A stretch of DNA of 64,000 nt from Aidingimonas lacisalsi (GTDB lineage Bacteria; Pseudomonadota; Gammaproteobacteria; Pseudomonadales; Halomonadaceae). The stretch spans positions 372,001-436,000 of the forward strand of contig NZ_VRYH01000002.1 in NCBI RefSeq assembly GCF_008079445.1, in the 5' to 3' direction. The notes below the pieces were generated by a model. That model made no database searches, was not told the origin of the DNA, and saw nothing but the letters and a program-made list of their open reading frames with translations. This document shows positions 26,579 through 35,168 of the stretch, piece by piece; positions within the stretch are counted from its first letter, which is position 1, and every line of letters begins with the position of its first letter. The translations under genes and the position numbers were made by a program.

Positions 26579-27463
26579 ATGAATGAACAAGGCCTTCATT
26601 GGGATGACCTGAAAGTGGTGTTGGCCATTGCCGAAGCGGGCTCGCTTTCCGGTGCGGGGCGTCGCTTGAGAGCCAGTCATGCCACGTTATTTCGGCGGCT
26701 CAATGCCATTGAAGAACGCTTGGGGGTCAGGCTGTTCGAACGTCTGCGTAGCGGATATGTGCCAACTGCAGCGGGTGAAGAACTGGCAGGCACGGCTCGG
26801 CGAGTCGAGATCGACGTATTGGATGTCGAGCGCCGCATCGTGGGGCGTGATTCTCGACTGTACGGCACATTGCGCGTGACAACGACCGACACGCTGCTGA
26901 TGGGACTTCTCTCACCGGTTTTGGCAGCCTTTCGGCAGTCGCATCCGGACATCGTGCTTGAAGTTGCGGTGTCCAACCAACTGTATAACCTGTCTCAACG
27001 CGATGCCGACATCGCCATACGTCCTTCTCCGGCTCCGCCAGATCATCTGGTGGGGCGTCGGATCGGTGCTATTGCTCAGGCCATCTATGCGCCAGTAGAC
27101 AGTGATACAGACGACATCGGCTGGATCGGACCGGATCGACATCTTGGCTATGCAGCACTGGAAGCCTGGATGAAGGGCTCCGGCGTCAATGATCGATGCC
27201 ATTACCGCGTCGATACCATGCTGGGAATGCAGGCAGCGGTTCGTGACGGTCTGGGGCAAGCGATTCTACCTTGCTATCTCGCTGACGAGGATTCGTCCAT
27301 GGTGCGGATCGGTGCACCGATTCCGGAACTGACGACCGATTTGTGGCTGTTGACGCACCCCGACTTGCGTCGTGTGGCGCGCATTCAGGCATTCATGACC
27401 TTTGTCGCTGAGGCGGTCATGGAACGTATGATGCTTTCAACGTCGCCTTCAGCTCCAGGCTGA
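26579..27463 (+). CDS. LysR-family transcriptional regulator
   Basis: A 294-residue LysR protein. The helix-turn-helix (residues 6-65, with GSLSGAGRRLRASHATLFRR) is followed by an effector domain with the pattern RDADIAIRPSPAPPDHLVGR. That pattern is seen in the group that regulates adjacent oxidoreductases. Its divergent placement to the Flavodoxin_2 gene suggests direct control of that gene and of itself from the 92-base gap. Confidence 0.86.
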   Translation: MNEQGLHWDDLKVVLAIAEAGSLSGAGRRLRASHATLFRRLNAIEERLGVRLFERLRSGYVPTAAGEELAGTARRVEIDVLDVERRIVGRDSRLYGTLRVTTTDTLLMGLLSPVLAAFRQSHPDIVLEVAVSNQLYNLSQRDADIAIRPSPAPPDHLVGRRIGAIAQAIYAPVDSDTDDIGWIGPDRHLGYAALEAWMKGSGVNDRCHYRVDTMLGMQAAVRDGLGQAILPCYLADEDSSMVRIGAPIPELTTDLWLLTHPDLRRVARIQAFMTFVAEAVMERMMLSTSPSAPG

Positions 27464-27491
27464 ACGTTATCCACGGTCTTGCATGACCAGC

Positions 27492-27520
27492 GGACGCCTG
27501 ACCGTGTGAGCCAGGCGTCC
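27492..27520. terminator. Bidirectional hairpin terminator
   Basis: GGACGCCTG and its exact complement CAGGCGTCC enclose an 11-base loop, followed by TGCATTTTC. It lies between the ends of the convergent LysR (27463) and DUF1127 (27528) genes and probably terminates both. Confidence 0.75.
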
Positions 27521-27527
27521 TGCATTT

Positions 27528-27869
27528 TCAGTTCGATATGGACCCGGGGAGCAGGCGCGGATCTGTCTTGCGTAGTTCACGGCACTCACTCAAGACGCGC
27601 AAGGCATCGAAGTCTAGCGGTAGACGTGACGCCCACAGAATATCGCCACGATGATGACCGATATCCTCGAGGACATGATCGTCGTGTGCCAATAGTGGCA
27701 GAAAACGCTGCCGGAATTGGCGTCGACGACGATACATGCGCCACCAGTGCTCCAGCTTGCTGATCAATTTCAATGGTGGCATGGCCGGCATGTAGAAATC
27801 CGGTTCGGGCGGTTGTCTCGGCTTGTCGGCAACCAGGTGCAAGCGGCGCATCGGTTCATATTGACTCAT
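27528..27869 (-). CDS. DUF1127-containing protein
   Basis: A 113-residue basic protein. The C-terminal half has the DUF1127 look: WRMYRRRRQFRQRFLPLLAH followed by DHVLEDIGHHRGDI. The N-terminal extension is Pro-rich. Small Arg-rich DUF1127 proteins have been linked to phosphate and carbon metabolism and RNA handling in alphaproteobacteria; here the function is unknown. GGAGGTG precedes the start. It is divergent from the LysR gene at 28033, which is probably its regulator. Confidence 0.72.
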   Translation of the reverse strand: MSQYEPMRRLHLVADKPRQPPEPDFYMPAMPPLKLISKLEHWWRMYRRRRQFRQRFLPLLAHDDHVLEDIGHHRGDILWASRLPLDFDALRVLSECRELRKTDPRLLPGSISN

Positions 27870-28032
27870 TTCACACCTCCATGCGGGTAACCTCTTCGCG
27901 TACGGTTACCGGTGACTGCGTTGTGCTGGATGGAGGGTCGCGACCTCTGAGGAACATCATGGTCCTGGCTTTTTGATCAATCAAACGAAAAGGTCTACAT
28001 TGTAAATTCAATTTTGTTTAACGGTATCGACC

Positions 28033-28944
28033 ATGACGACGCACTCTTCCTTGACGACCAGCAATTCGCCGTTGCCGCTGCTGGATACCGATGTGCTAAG
28101 GACGTTCGTAACGATCGCCGAGAGCGGGAGCTTTACCCGTGCTGCTCGTCAAGTGTTTCGCACACCGTCGGCTTTGAGCATGCAGATCAAACGGTTGGAA
28201 GATACGTTGGGGCAATCGTTATTCGTACGTGAAGCGCGTCAGGTACGACTGACTGCGGAAGGCGAAGTGTTGCTCGGTTATGGACGCAGGCTGCTGAAAC
28301 TCAATGAAGAGGCCGTGACGCAGTTTCTGGCACCGTCGGTGGAGGGACGGATCGGGTTTGGCACCACCGATGATGTGGGAACTCGCATTCTTCCCAATGT
28401 CCTGGCACAGTTCGCGCGGACGCATCCGGCGGTTCAGGTCGATGTCATGGTAGGCAGTAGCGCGGACATGCTGTCGCGCCTGGATGCCGGTGAACTCGAC
28501 CTGGCACTGATCACGGCAGGCAACAGGGGGCAGCCGGCGCGTGGTGACAAGGTGCATAGCGAACCGCTTGTTTGGGCTGGGCGCGATGGAGGGCTTGCCG
28601 CCCGGCGCTCACCACTCCCGGTGGCGCTGGCGAATCATGGTTGCGCCTGGCGCGGCATGGCGCTTGATGCTCTCGATCGCGCCGATATCGACTATCGGGT
28701 CGCGTACACTTGCGAGCACTGTGCCGGACAGGAGGCCGCCATGCTGGCCGATCTCGCGGTGGCCCCTTTTCCCCAGAGTCTGATCAAGCCGCCACTGCGC
28801 AAACTGGACAGAGACCTGTTGCCACCGCTTGGCGATTATCAGTTGGAGCTGGTGAAACGCGGCGGCCAAGCCAGTGAGGCACTGCTGGGATATGTACTTG
28901 AGGCGTTTCGGGATATGCATGGTCGAGGCGGCACCCATGCCTGA
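28033..28944 (+). CDS. LysR-family transcriptional regulator, LrhA/HexA-like
   Basis: A 303-residue LysR protein. The helix-turn-helix begins after a short polar leader (LLDTDVLRTFVTIAESGSFT, then QVFRTPSALSMQIKRLE), resembling the LrhA/HexA/PecT branch. The effector domain follows. It is divergent from the DUF1127 gene, a pairing that recurs in gammaproteobacteria. The intergenic region is AT-rich (around 27970-28020) and probably holds both promoters. Confidence 0.84.
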   Translation: MTTHSSLTTSNSPLPLLDTDVLRTFVTIAESGSFTRAARQVFRTPSALSMQIKRLEDTLGQSLFVREARQVRLTAEGEVLLGYGRRLLKLNEEAVTQFLAPSVEGRIGFGTTDDVGTRILPNVLAQFARTHPAVQVDVMVGSSADMLSRLDAGELDLALITAGNRGQPARGDKVHSEPLVWAGRDGGLAARRSPLPVALANHGCAWRGMALDALDRADIDYRVAYTCEHCAGQEAAMLADLAVAPFPQSLIKPPLRKLDRDLLPPLGDYQLELVKRGGQASEALLGYVLEAFRDMHGRGGTHA

Positions 28945-28978
28945 GGGTCGCTAGCCGGCAATCTCGTGGCGAGTGGGG

Positions 28979-29344
28979 TTACACCCATACGTCATTCTCA
29001 GCCAGGAGTTCCCCGCCAGCCTGACCCGTATTGACGACGCCACGCGGCTCGACAAGCAGCACATGGCACTCTTCGGCTGCGCAGGGTTTATGTTCCACGC
29101 CTCTTGGCACGACATACATATCGCCTTCACTGAGCTGGATGAGACCATCGCGGAACTCGATGTGCATCGTTCCCTTGATGACGATGAACACTTCATCCGT
29201 ATCGGTATGGTCATGCCATACGAACTCTCCCTTGAGTTTGGCGAGTTTGAACTGATAGTCATTCATTTCGGCAATCACACGAGGTGACCAATGCTCTGAA
29301 AAGCGGCTGAGCTTGTCGGCAAGATTGATGGTTTCATGGTTCAT
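28979..29344 (-). CDS. Cupin-domain protein
   Basis: A 121-residue single-domain cupin. Motif 1 is [20 protein letters not shown] and motif 2 is [14 protein letters not shown], carrying the usual two His, one Glu and one more His for a metal ion. It is cytosolic with no signal peptide. The reaction cannot be inferred. It is in the same direction as the membrane protein/XRE pair upstream, but 40 bases apart with its own Shine-Dalgarno site, so co-transcription is uncertain. Confidence 0.82.
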   Translation of the reverse strand: MNHETINLADKLSRFSEHWSPRVIAEMNDYQFKLAKLKGEFVWHDHTDTDEVFIVIKGTMHIEFRDGLIQLSEGDMYVVPRGVEHKPCAAEECHVLLVEPRGVVNTGQAGGELLAENDVWV

Positions 29345-29383
29345 TGAGGAATCCTCCTGAAGCAGCCTGAGGCGGTGCCTGGT

Positions 29384-29806
29384 CTATAGTTGCCGACGCA
29401 ATATCACGGTCGCGAGGATCTGGGTGGCGCCACCGATAAAACATAGGAGGGTGAAAGCACCAGGTTCGCCCTGCGTGATTTCCCAGAAGAAGCCTGCCAG
29501 TGCAACGGTTAGAACGGCTACATAAGCGATGGCCAGTGCGCGGAGCTGAATCAAGCCATGCCGTTCGTCCAGTGGTTGATCGTGACTCAGTAACTGTATG
29601 GACTCGAAGCGTTGCCCAAAGCGCATGATACTGGCATAGATCAGCATGATGAGCAGCATGGCCGAACCGATTCCCGGGGCCTCGGCTGCCAGCCAGGCAG
29701 TCAGGAACATGGCGATCCCCAGTATCACGCTGGTCAGGGGAACCAACAAAGGGCGATGCCGAGTGTCTTCAGAGGTTGTGTGAGGAGCTCTGTTCATGCT
29801 GATCAT
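29384..29806 (-). CDS. Small membrane protein paired with an XRE regulator
   Basis: A 140-residue protein with four predicted membrane helices in two pairs (about residues 22-60 and 90-135), joined by a polar loop. I do not recognise a specific family. It overlaps the XRE regulator gene by 38 bases and is coupled to it (AGGAGG eight bases before its ATG). Small multi-pass proteins next to Cro-like regulators are common, with unknown function. The pair is probably repressed by the regulator through the repeat at 29992-30030. Confidence 0.75.
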   Translation of the reverse strand: MISMNRAPHTTSEDTRHRPLLVPLTSVILGIAMFLTAWLAAEAPGIGSAMLLIMLIYASIMRFGQRFESIQLLSHDQPLDERHGLIQLRALAIAYVAVLTVALAGFFWEITQGEPGAFTLLCFIGGATQILATVILRRQL

Positions 29807-29987
29807 CGAATACCTCCTCGACGGGCTTACCGAAGAATCGTGCCAGGCAGAGTGCGAGTGGTAGCGAAGGCACGTAACGGCCGACTTCGATAGAGTTGAT
29901 GGTATTGCGAGACACCCCCATGGCCTCGGCCAGGGCCGCTTGGGTCATACCGTGCTTTTTACGCAAGGCGCGAACGTGATTGAGCAT
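29769..29987 (-). CDS. XRE/Cro-type transcriptional regulator, 72 residues
   Basis: A compact helix-turn-helix protein (residues 5-60): LRKKHGMTQAALAEAMGVSR, then TINSIEVGRYVPSL. It belongs to the YozG-like group of stand-alone DNA-binding domains without a ligand domain. Its start lies only a few bases from a double palindromic site, so self-repression is likely. It is not a canonical toxin-antitoxin antitoxin: the partner is a membrane protein. Confidence 0.85.
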   Translation of the reverse strand: MLNHVRALRKKHGMTQAALAEAMGVSRNTINSIEVGRYVPSLPLALCLARFFGKPVEEVFDDQHEQSSSHNL

Positions 29988-29991
29988 ATGA

Positions 29992-30030
29992 CAAGTATGC
30001 TTGGCATAGGCAGTATGTCAAGCATACTTG
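29992..30030. promoter_or_regulatory. Two-site operator of the XRE/membrane protein operon
   Basis: CAAGTATGCTTG (29992-30003) and CAAGCATACTTG (30019-30030) are exact reverse complements of each other, and each is itself nearly palindromic (CAAG-4-CTTG). Both continue with GGC on the plus strand. Their starts are 27 bases apart, just upstream of the regulator's start codon, as expected for two bound Cro-like dimers. Confidence 0.7.
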
Positions 30031-30049
30031 GCACATTGGCTGGCTGATG

Positions 30050-30661
30050 TCACTGCATCGCGTCATCATCCAGTTCGGTGGCGCGGCGATAGGCATCACG
30101 GTCACTGATCCGTGCCCAGTAGTCACGAAATGCCGGGCGGTCCTCGACGGTACCGAACGTCAGGCCCCAGCCGATATGCGCACCGACATAGACATCGGCT
30201 GCCGAGAAGCGTTCGCCGGCAATGTAGGGGGTCCGGCTAACCGCATGTTCCAGAGTCTCGATCACCGAGGCGTAGTTGCCATAGCCGACCCGCCCCTGTT
30301 GTTCGGCGTTCGGTTCCAGCCCCAGATAGCGATCACCAACCGCGGCTTCCAATGGTCCGGCGGCGAAAAATAACCAGCGGTAGTAAGCCCCCCGGTCATC
30401 AAGCGGCGGTGCCATTTCGGCCTCGGGAAACGCATCCGCCAGGTAGGCGCAAATGGCTGCACACTCGGTGACGACGGTCCGGCCATGACGAATGACAGGA
30501 ACCTTCCCCATTGGATTGAGTGCAAGATATTCCGGCGTCTTCATTGGTGGGCCGTATTCGATCACCTCGACCCGGTAGTCGGCCCTAATCTCCTCGAGCA
30601 TCCAACGCACAATGCGGCCTCGCGACATGGGGTTCGTATATAGAATTAGTTCGGCAGTCAT
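30050..30661 (-). CDS. Glutathione S-transferase family protein
   Basis: A 203-residue GST. The thioredoxin-fold half has the active-site region LILYTNPMSRGRIVRWMLEE and the cis-Pro and glutathione-binding segments MGKVPVIRHG and VVTECAAICAYLAD. The helical C-terminal half contains the FSAADVYVGAHIGWGL capping region. The start at 30661 follows GGAGAG and gives the family N-terminus. Substrate unknown; detoxification is the default. Confidence 0.87.
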   Translation of the reverse strand: MTAELILYTNPMSRGRIVRWMLEEIRADYRVEVIEYGPPMKTPEYLALNPMGKVPVIRHGRTVVTECAAICAYLADAFPEAEMAPPLDDRGAYYRWLFFAAGPLEAAVGDRYLGLEPNAEQQGRVGYGNYASVIETLEHAVSRTPYIAGERFSAADVYVGAHIGWGLTFGTVEDRPAFRDYWARISDRDAYRRATELDDDAMQ

Positions 30662-30917
30662 GGCGTCTCTCCTCGGTGTGAACGATGTTTCGTGCCTGAT
30701 ATGGCAACGGTTCATCCATCGGGCAAGCTGAGTCATCAGGATAGATCAGGTGAGGAATTCGCTTGATGATCCTCAGGTAATGATTGGCTCGGCAAGCGTC
30801 ACTGGCAACTCATAGGCAGAATGCATCAAGACCATGATAGGAATTTGGCTTTACCTCAATATTGCTTTAGGTTTTATAACGAGTCGTGTCTTTTGCCACT
30901 TGAAGAGGACATGACGT

Positions 30918-31463
30918 ATGAAGACTCGTATCAAACTTGCTGTCATTTACGGTAGCGTTCGGGAAGGGCGATTCTGCGATACTGTGGGCAACTGGGTCGT
31001 AGAGCAGGTTCGTGCCCGAGATGGCTATGTACTGGATCTCATTGACCCCGCCGAGAATGTGACCAGGTCGGTTTTGGCTCGGCAACTCGCGTCGGCAGAT
31101 GCCTTTGTCGTGGTAACCCCTGAGTACAACCACTCTTACCCAGCGGCCCTCAAGGAATTGATTGATACCTTCTATGCCGAATGGCAGGCAAAACCGGTGG
31201 CCTTTGTTTCTTATGGCGGAGCGTCGGGGGGCATCAGGTCGGTTGAACATCTGAGAGCGGTGTTCGCTGAACTGCACGCGGTAGGGATACGTGACGGCAT
31301 CATGTTTCCCAATGTATGGGATCAGTTCAATCAGCAGGGACAGCCCGTGCATTCGGAGCGTGCTGAACGCAGTATGACAACGATGTTGAATCGTCTTGAT
31401 TGGTGGGCGCGGGCATTGCGTGATGCCCGAGCCATCAGGGATTACGCCGAAACGGGAGCCTGA
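30918..31463 (+). CDS. NADPH-dependent FMN reductase family protein
   Basis: A 181-residue flavodoxin-like reductase: IYGSVREGRFCDTV is the FMN phosphate loop, TPEYNHSYPAALKELID the flavin ring contact and FVSYGGASGG the third loop. Members reduce FMN, quinones, chromate or azo compounds. It stands alone between a GST and a TRAP operon with a strong hairpin after it. Confidence 0.87.
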   Translation: MKTRIKLAVIYGSVREGRFCDTVGNWVVEQVRARDGYVLDLIDPAENVTRSVLARQLASADAFVVVTPEYNHSYPAALKELIDTFYAEWQAKPVAFVSYGGASGGIRSVEHLRAVFAELHAVGIRDGIMFPNVWDQFNQQGQPVHSERAERSMTTMLNRLDWWARALRDARAIRDYAETGA

Positions 31464-31783
31464 GTCACACGGGGCTTACTGTGCGCAGTAAGCCCCGAGC
31501 GTTCGGCTGCAGATGCATTTGTTCAAGCGAACCGAGCCATCAGTTCGCTCTTGAAGGAACATCAATAGTTTCGAGTGTCGAGCGCGGACAGAGTCCATCA
31601 GCGCACAAGAACCATTATCGTGTGATGTGCTGGATAAACGATGTCAGTGTATCAAGTGCCGTTTTCCTTTGCCCCTTCCCTTCAACGCGCGTCCCCTTAC
31701 AATGCGGTAGGGAATCCATGGATTCCGTCTCGATACCAATAAGCACCGACCGTAGGTCGGGTGAACGCATTCAAGGACACGCC
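31464..31783 (+). other. Intergenic region with terminator and TRAP operon leader
   Basis: About 320 bases without a gene. It holds the FMN reductase terminator (31470-31497). Shortly before the TRAP binding-protein gene is a small hairpin, CCGACC-GTA-GGTCGG, at about 31747-31761. The frame of the next gene is open here, but the encoded peptide has no signal peptide or homology. No other feature was seen. Confidence 0.5.
31470..31497. terminator. Strong hairpin after FMN reductase
   Basis: CGGGGCTTACTG-TGCG-CAGTAAGCCCCG is a perfect 12-pair stem with a four-base loop, six bases after the stop codon. No T-run follows, but the stem is strong enough for a terminator or an mRNA 3' end. Confidence 0.75.
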
Positions 31784-32797
31784 ATGAAAAGTAGATACCT
31801 TTTTTTTCGTCGCGCCGCCACTCTGGCCGGTGCAGTAGTGATGTGCACTGCCGCTCTCAGTTCACAAGCACGTGAATATTCCGTTTCTACCGTGCTGTCG
31901 GATGCTTTCCCTTGGGGGGAGGCGGCTCAGAAATGGACTGAATTGGTCGAGGAGCGTTCCGATGGCGAGATAACCATGCGGGTCTACCCGGATTCGCAAC
32001 TGGTCAATGGCGATCAGACCCGTGAGTTCTCGGCCATGCGTTCCGGATTGATCGATATGGCGGTCGGATCGACCATCAATTGGTCACCGCAAGTGCCGGA
32101 GCTCAACCTCTTTTCGCTGCCCTTCCTGATGCCGGATTACGAAGCTGTGGATGCCGTGACCGGCGGCGAGGCCGGCGCAATGATCTTCGATGCCATCGAG
32201 TCGAACGGTGTGGTGCCGTTGGCTTGGGGCGAAAACGGTTTCCGCCAATTATCCAATTCGAGCGGCCCGGTCGATGAACCCGCCGATCTCGAAGGCCTGA
32301 AGATCCGGGTAGTGGGTTCGCCGCTATTTCAGGATACGTTCGAGGCCTTGGGCGCCAATCCGACCCAGATGAGTTGGGCGGATGCCAAGCCAGCGTTGAC
32401 GACCGGCGCCGTCGACGGGCAGGAAAATCCGTTGTCGGTCTTCGATGTGGCGCGTATCGATCAAGCCGAACAGATGTATCTGACACGCTGGAATTACATG
32501 AATGACCCATTGATCTTTGCAGTGAGCGAGCGTGTCTGGCAGTCGTTCTCCGACGAGGAGCGAGAATTGGTTCGCCAGGCAGCGATCGATGCCGGGCAGT
32601 GGGAAATCGAGAAAACGCGCGCCGAAGAGAGCGAACGACTGGACTCGATCAAGGAACGAGGCGTCGAGGTCGTCGAGCTTAGCGAGGAACAGCGTGAAGC
32701 CTTCGTCGAGGCGACTGATGACGTCTATGACGAATGGACGCCGGAAATCGGCGCGGAACTGGTGAAGGCCGCTCGCGAGTCGATCGACAACCGCTGA
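31784..32797 (+). CDS. dctP: TRAP transporter substrate-binding protein, DctP family
   Basis: A 337-residue periplasmic protein. The signal peptide ends near LSSQAREYS and the mature domain is of DctP type. It includes NLFSLPFLMPDYEAVDAV, the Arg-containing GLKIRVVGSPLFQD and the dimer or ligand segment DGQENPLSVFDVARI, typical for organic acid binding. The start at 31784 follows AAGGA and begins the signal peptide. It heads a complete DctPQM operon. The ligand is probably a carboxylate; its identity is not visible. Confidence 0.9.
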   Translation: MKSRYLFFRRAATLAGAVVMCTAALSSQAREYSVSTVLSDAFPWGEAAQKWTELVEERSDGEITMRVYPDSQLVNGDQTREFSAMRSGLIDMAVGSTINWSPQVPELNLFSLPFLMPDYEAVDAVTGGEAGAMIFDAIESNGVVPLAWGENGFRQLSNSSGPVDEPADLEGLKIRVVGSPLFQDTFEALGANPTQMSWADAKPALTTGAVDGQENPLSVFDVARIDQAEQMYLTRWNYMNDPLIFAVSERVWQSFSDEERELVRQAAIDAGQWEIEKTRAEESERLDSIKERGVEVVELSEEQREAFVEATDDVYDEWTPEIGAELVKAARESIDNR

Positions 32798-32809
32798 CGT
32801 TTCATATCC

Positions 32810-32840
32810 ATACCGGTCTCCTCATGCAGGAGGCTGGTAT
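32810..32840 (+). terminator. Hairpin between TRAP binding protein and small permease
   Basis: Arms ATACC (32810-32814) and GGTAT (32836-32840), with an inner CTCCT/AGGAG pair closing on CATGC, form an interrupted stem between dctP and dctQ. Such hairpins protect the upstream message or attenuate the downstream genes, giving excess binding protein. Not a full stop, since dctQM has no other promoter in view. Confidence 0.55.
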
Positions 32841-32861
32841 GTCCTTCGGATCGAGAAAACC

Positions 32862-33341
32862 ATGAAATCTCTACCTGATGCTCGCCTTGAGCGAGTGCTG
32901 GCGACGTTGGCGTTGCTGATCATCGCGGTGATCAGCCTGGCCAATGTCGTGGTGCGCTATCTTACCGGCGGATCATTCGCATTCACCGAGGAGTTCTCGG
33001 TATTCCTGCTGGTGGTAGTGACGTTCGCGGGGGCGTCGGTGGCGCTGCGTCGCAATGGGCATATACGTATCGGTCTGCTGGAGCGTGCTCTTCCCGACGG
33101 TCCCAAGCGTGTCCTGATCGTCCTGCAATGGGCCGCGGGTGTCATCGTGCTGGGGTTGATTCTATGGTTCGGTGGCAAACTGACCTGGCAGGAATATCAG
33201 TGGGGCTCGCGTTCACCGGGCTTGGGGTTGCCTCAGTGGTGGTACATCGTCTGGTTGCCGATACTATCGATGCTCATGCTGTTGCGATTGACTCAACAGA
33301 CCCTCGATCGCCTCAAGGGGAGACTCGACGATGAGTCCTGA
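32862..33341 (+). CDS. dctQ: TRAP transporter small permease, DctQ
   Basis: A 159-residue membrane protein with four predicted helices. It carries the DctQ segment AFTEEFSVFLLVVVTFAGAS and the RRNGHIRIGLLERALP loop. It overlaps the large permease gene by 11 bases. It joins DctM to form the sodium-coupled TRAP permease of the operon beginning at 31784. Confidence 0.9.
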   Translation: MKSLPDARLERVLATLALLIIAVISLANVVVRYLTGGSFAFTEEFSVFLLVVVTFAGASVALRRNGHIRIGLLERALPDGPKRVLIVLQWAAGVIVLGLILWFGGKLTWQEYQWGSRSPGLGLPQWWYIVWLPILSMLMLLRLTQQTLDRLKGRLDDES

Positions 33342-34632
33342 TCTGTGGATGCTGCTGGCGTTCGTGGGGTTGTTGATCGCAGGGGTCCCGGTGGCGTTTT
33401 CGCTGGCCTTGTCCGGCGCTATCGGTATCCTGGCGGGGTTGCCGCCCCACATGTTGGCAACGCTGGGCACCAACACCTACAACAGCGTAGCCAAGTACCC
33501 CTTGATTGCCATTCCGCTATTCATTCTCACGGGGCTGGTGTTCGAGCGCGCGGGAGTCGCGAGTCGATTGGTGCAATTTGCACAGGCAGTGATCGGGCCG
33601 CGTCATGGAGGTCTGGCGCTGGTCGCCGTCCTGGTATGCATGGTCATGGGAGGCATGAGCGGTTCCGGACCCGCGGACGCTGCCGCGGTCGCGATGGTCA
33701 TGCTGCCCAGCATGACCAAGGCGGGCTACCCGAGACCCTTTTCGGCGACGTTGATCGCCGCGTCGGCATCCACGGCGATTCTGATTCCTCCCTCGGTGGC
33801 GTTGATTCTCTATTCCATCGTCGTGCCGGGAGTCGATCTGCGCGCACTGTTCGCCGCGGGGTTGTTTCCCGGCTTGCTGGCCGGTTTGGCTCTGCTGGCG
33901 CCATCGTTCTGGTTGTCTCGACGTTATCGCTGGGAAGCGCCGGAGATCGTCGACCGTCCTCCATTAGGACAGAGCTTCAAGCTGGCCTTGCCGGCCTTGT
34001 TCGCGCCAGTGCTGATCCTTGGAGGCTTGCGTAGCGGTTTGTTTACCCCCACGGAGGCGGCGGTGGCGGCGGTAACCTATGGCATCTTGATCGGCGTGTT
34101 CGTGACACGCGAACTGGATTTGCGTGAGTTGTGGCACCTGATCGGTGAAGCGGCCGTGATCACCGGTGTCGTCATGATGATCATCGCGTTGGCCGGTATC
34201 TTCGCATGGGCCGGGACGACACTAGGAACCTTTCGGTCGCTGGCCGAGTGGATCATTGCGTTATCCGACAATGGCACCTTGTTGCTGGTACTGATCATGC
34301 TGGGGGTCTTGGCGGCCGGCATGTTACTGGATGCCATCTCGATCTACCTGATCATGATGCCGATTCTAATACCGGTCATGCAGCACTTCGGCTGGAATCC
34401 AGTCTGGTTCGGCATTCTGATGGCGATGAACATCGCCATCGGTCAATTCACGCCGCCCGTGGCGGTGAACCTGATGGTGACGACAGAAATCGCCCGGGTG
34501 CGGCTGGAACAGACTGTGGGCTGGGCATTGGTGTTCGTCGTCGCCATGGGAGCGGCGTTGGCGATGGTGGCCGTGTTTCCCGAGATTGCACTGTGGTTGC
34601 CTCGTGTATTGGGATACAACGTCGGTGGTTAA
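33331..34632 (+). CDS. dctM: TRAP transporter large permease, DctM
   Basis: A 433-residue protein with about 12 membrane segments. Typical DctM blocks are visible: GVPVAFSLALSGAIGIL, PLIAIPLFILTGLVFERAG, the GGMSGSGPADAAAVAMVMLP sodium/substrate region, STAILIPPSVALILYSIV, and in the second half NIAIGQFTPPVAVNLMV. Its end overlaps the convergent macrodomain gene by four bases. It completes the DctPQM importer. Confidence 0.92.
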   Translation: MSPDLWMLLAFVGLLIAGVPVAFSLALSGAIGILAGLPPHMLATLGTNTYNSVAKYPLIAIPLFILTGLVFERAGVASRLVQFAQAVIGPRHGGLALVAVLVCMVMGGMSGSGPADAAAVAMVMLPSMTKAGYPRPFSATLIAASASTAILIPPSVALILYSIVVPGVDLRALFAAGLFPGLLAGLALLAPSFWLSRRYRWEAPEIVDRPPLGQSFKLALPALFAPVLILGGLRSGLFTPTEAAVAAVTYGILIGVFVTRELDLRELWHLIGEAAVITGVVMMIIALAGIFAWAGTTLGTFRSLAEWIIALSDNGTLLLVLIMLGVLAAGMLLDAISIYLIMMPILIPVMQHFGWNPVWFGILMAMNIAIGQFTPPVAVNLMVTTEIARVRLEQTVGWALVFVVAMGAALAMVAVFPEIALWLPRVLGYNVGG

Positions 34633-35168
34633 CCGTGGGTATCGTGGTGCTGCAAATTGGCTAGGGTCTTGCGATGCAATTCGGTGTCGCGTTCATTGAA
34701 CAGGACGAAGCGTACCTGTTTGAGCTGGTGACAGCCGTCGCTGGCTTTCATCACTGTCGCGAGAGCGATACGCGCCGCTTCCGCCATGGGGTATCCAAAG
34801 GCACCGGTCGAGAGAGAAGGGAACGCGAGGGATTCGATGCCATACTGTTCGGCCAGTTCAATGGCATGGCGATAGCAGTCGGCAAGCAGAGCGTCTGCCG
34901 GTTCATCGACACCATAGACCGGTCCCAGGCAATGGATGACGTAGCGATTGGGTAGTTGGTGGGCACCGGTGATCACGGCCTGGCCGGGATGGATCGGCGC
35001 CAATGGGCGGCACTCTTCGGCAAGGCCGGGACCGGCCGTACGGTGTATCGCTCCCGCGACACCGCCGCCTATCTGAAGTTCGGCATTGGCGGCATTGACG
35101 ACGGCATCGAACCCATCCTGGCGAGCGATATCACCCTGGATGCACTCGATCGCGAAGGGCGTTTTCAT
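34629..35168 (-). CDS. Macrodomain protein, YmdB-like
   Basis: A 179-residue single macrodomain: IQGDIARQDGFDAVVNAANA, GGGVAGAIHRTAGPGL and the phosphate loop PSLSTGAFGYPMAEAA. Bacterial members bind ADP-ribose and hydrolyse O-acetyl-ADP-ribose or mono-ADP-ribosyl groups. It is convergent with dctM and unrelated to the transporters. No ADP-ribosyltransferase is next to it, so it looks like a housekeeping YmdB-type gene rather than part of a DarTG-like module. Confidence 0.88.
   Translation of the reverse strand: MKTPFAIECIQGDIARQDGFDAVVNAANAELQIGGGVAGAIHRTAGPGLAEECRPLAPIHPGQAVITGAHQLPNRYVIHCLGPVYGVDEPADALLADCYRHAIELAEQYGIESLAFPSLSTGAFGYPMAEAARIALATVMKASDGCHQLKQVRFVLFNERDTELHRKTLANLQHHDTHG

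Noticed and set aside
29769-29987. XRE gene as the antitoxin of a toxin-antitoxin pair
   Set aside because: Its partner is a four-helix membrane protein without any toxin family pattern, and the regulator lacks an antitoxin-type extension.
34629-35168. Macrodomain gene as part of a DarTG-like or other defence module
   Set aside because: No ADP-ribosyltransferase or other defence gene is adjacent; the protein is a plain YmdB-size macrodomain between transporter operons.
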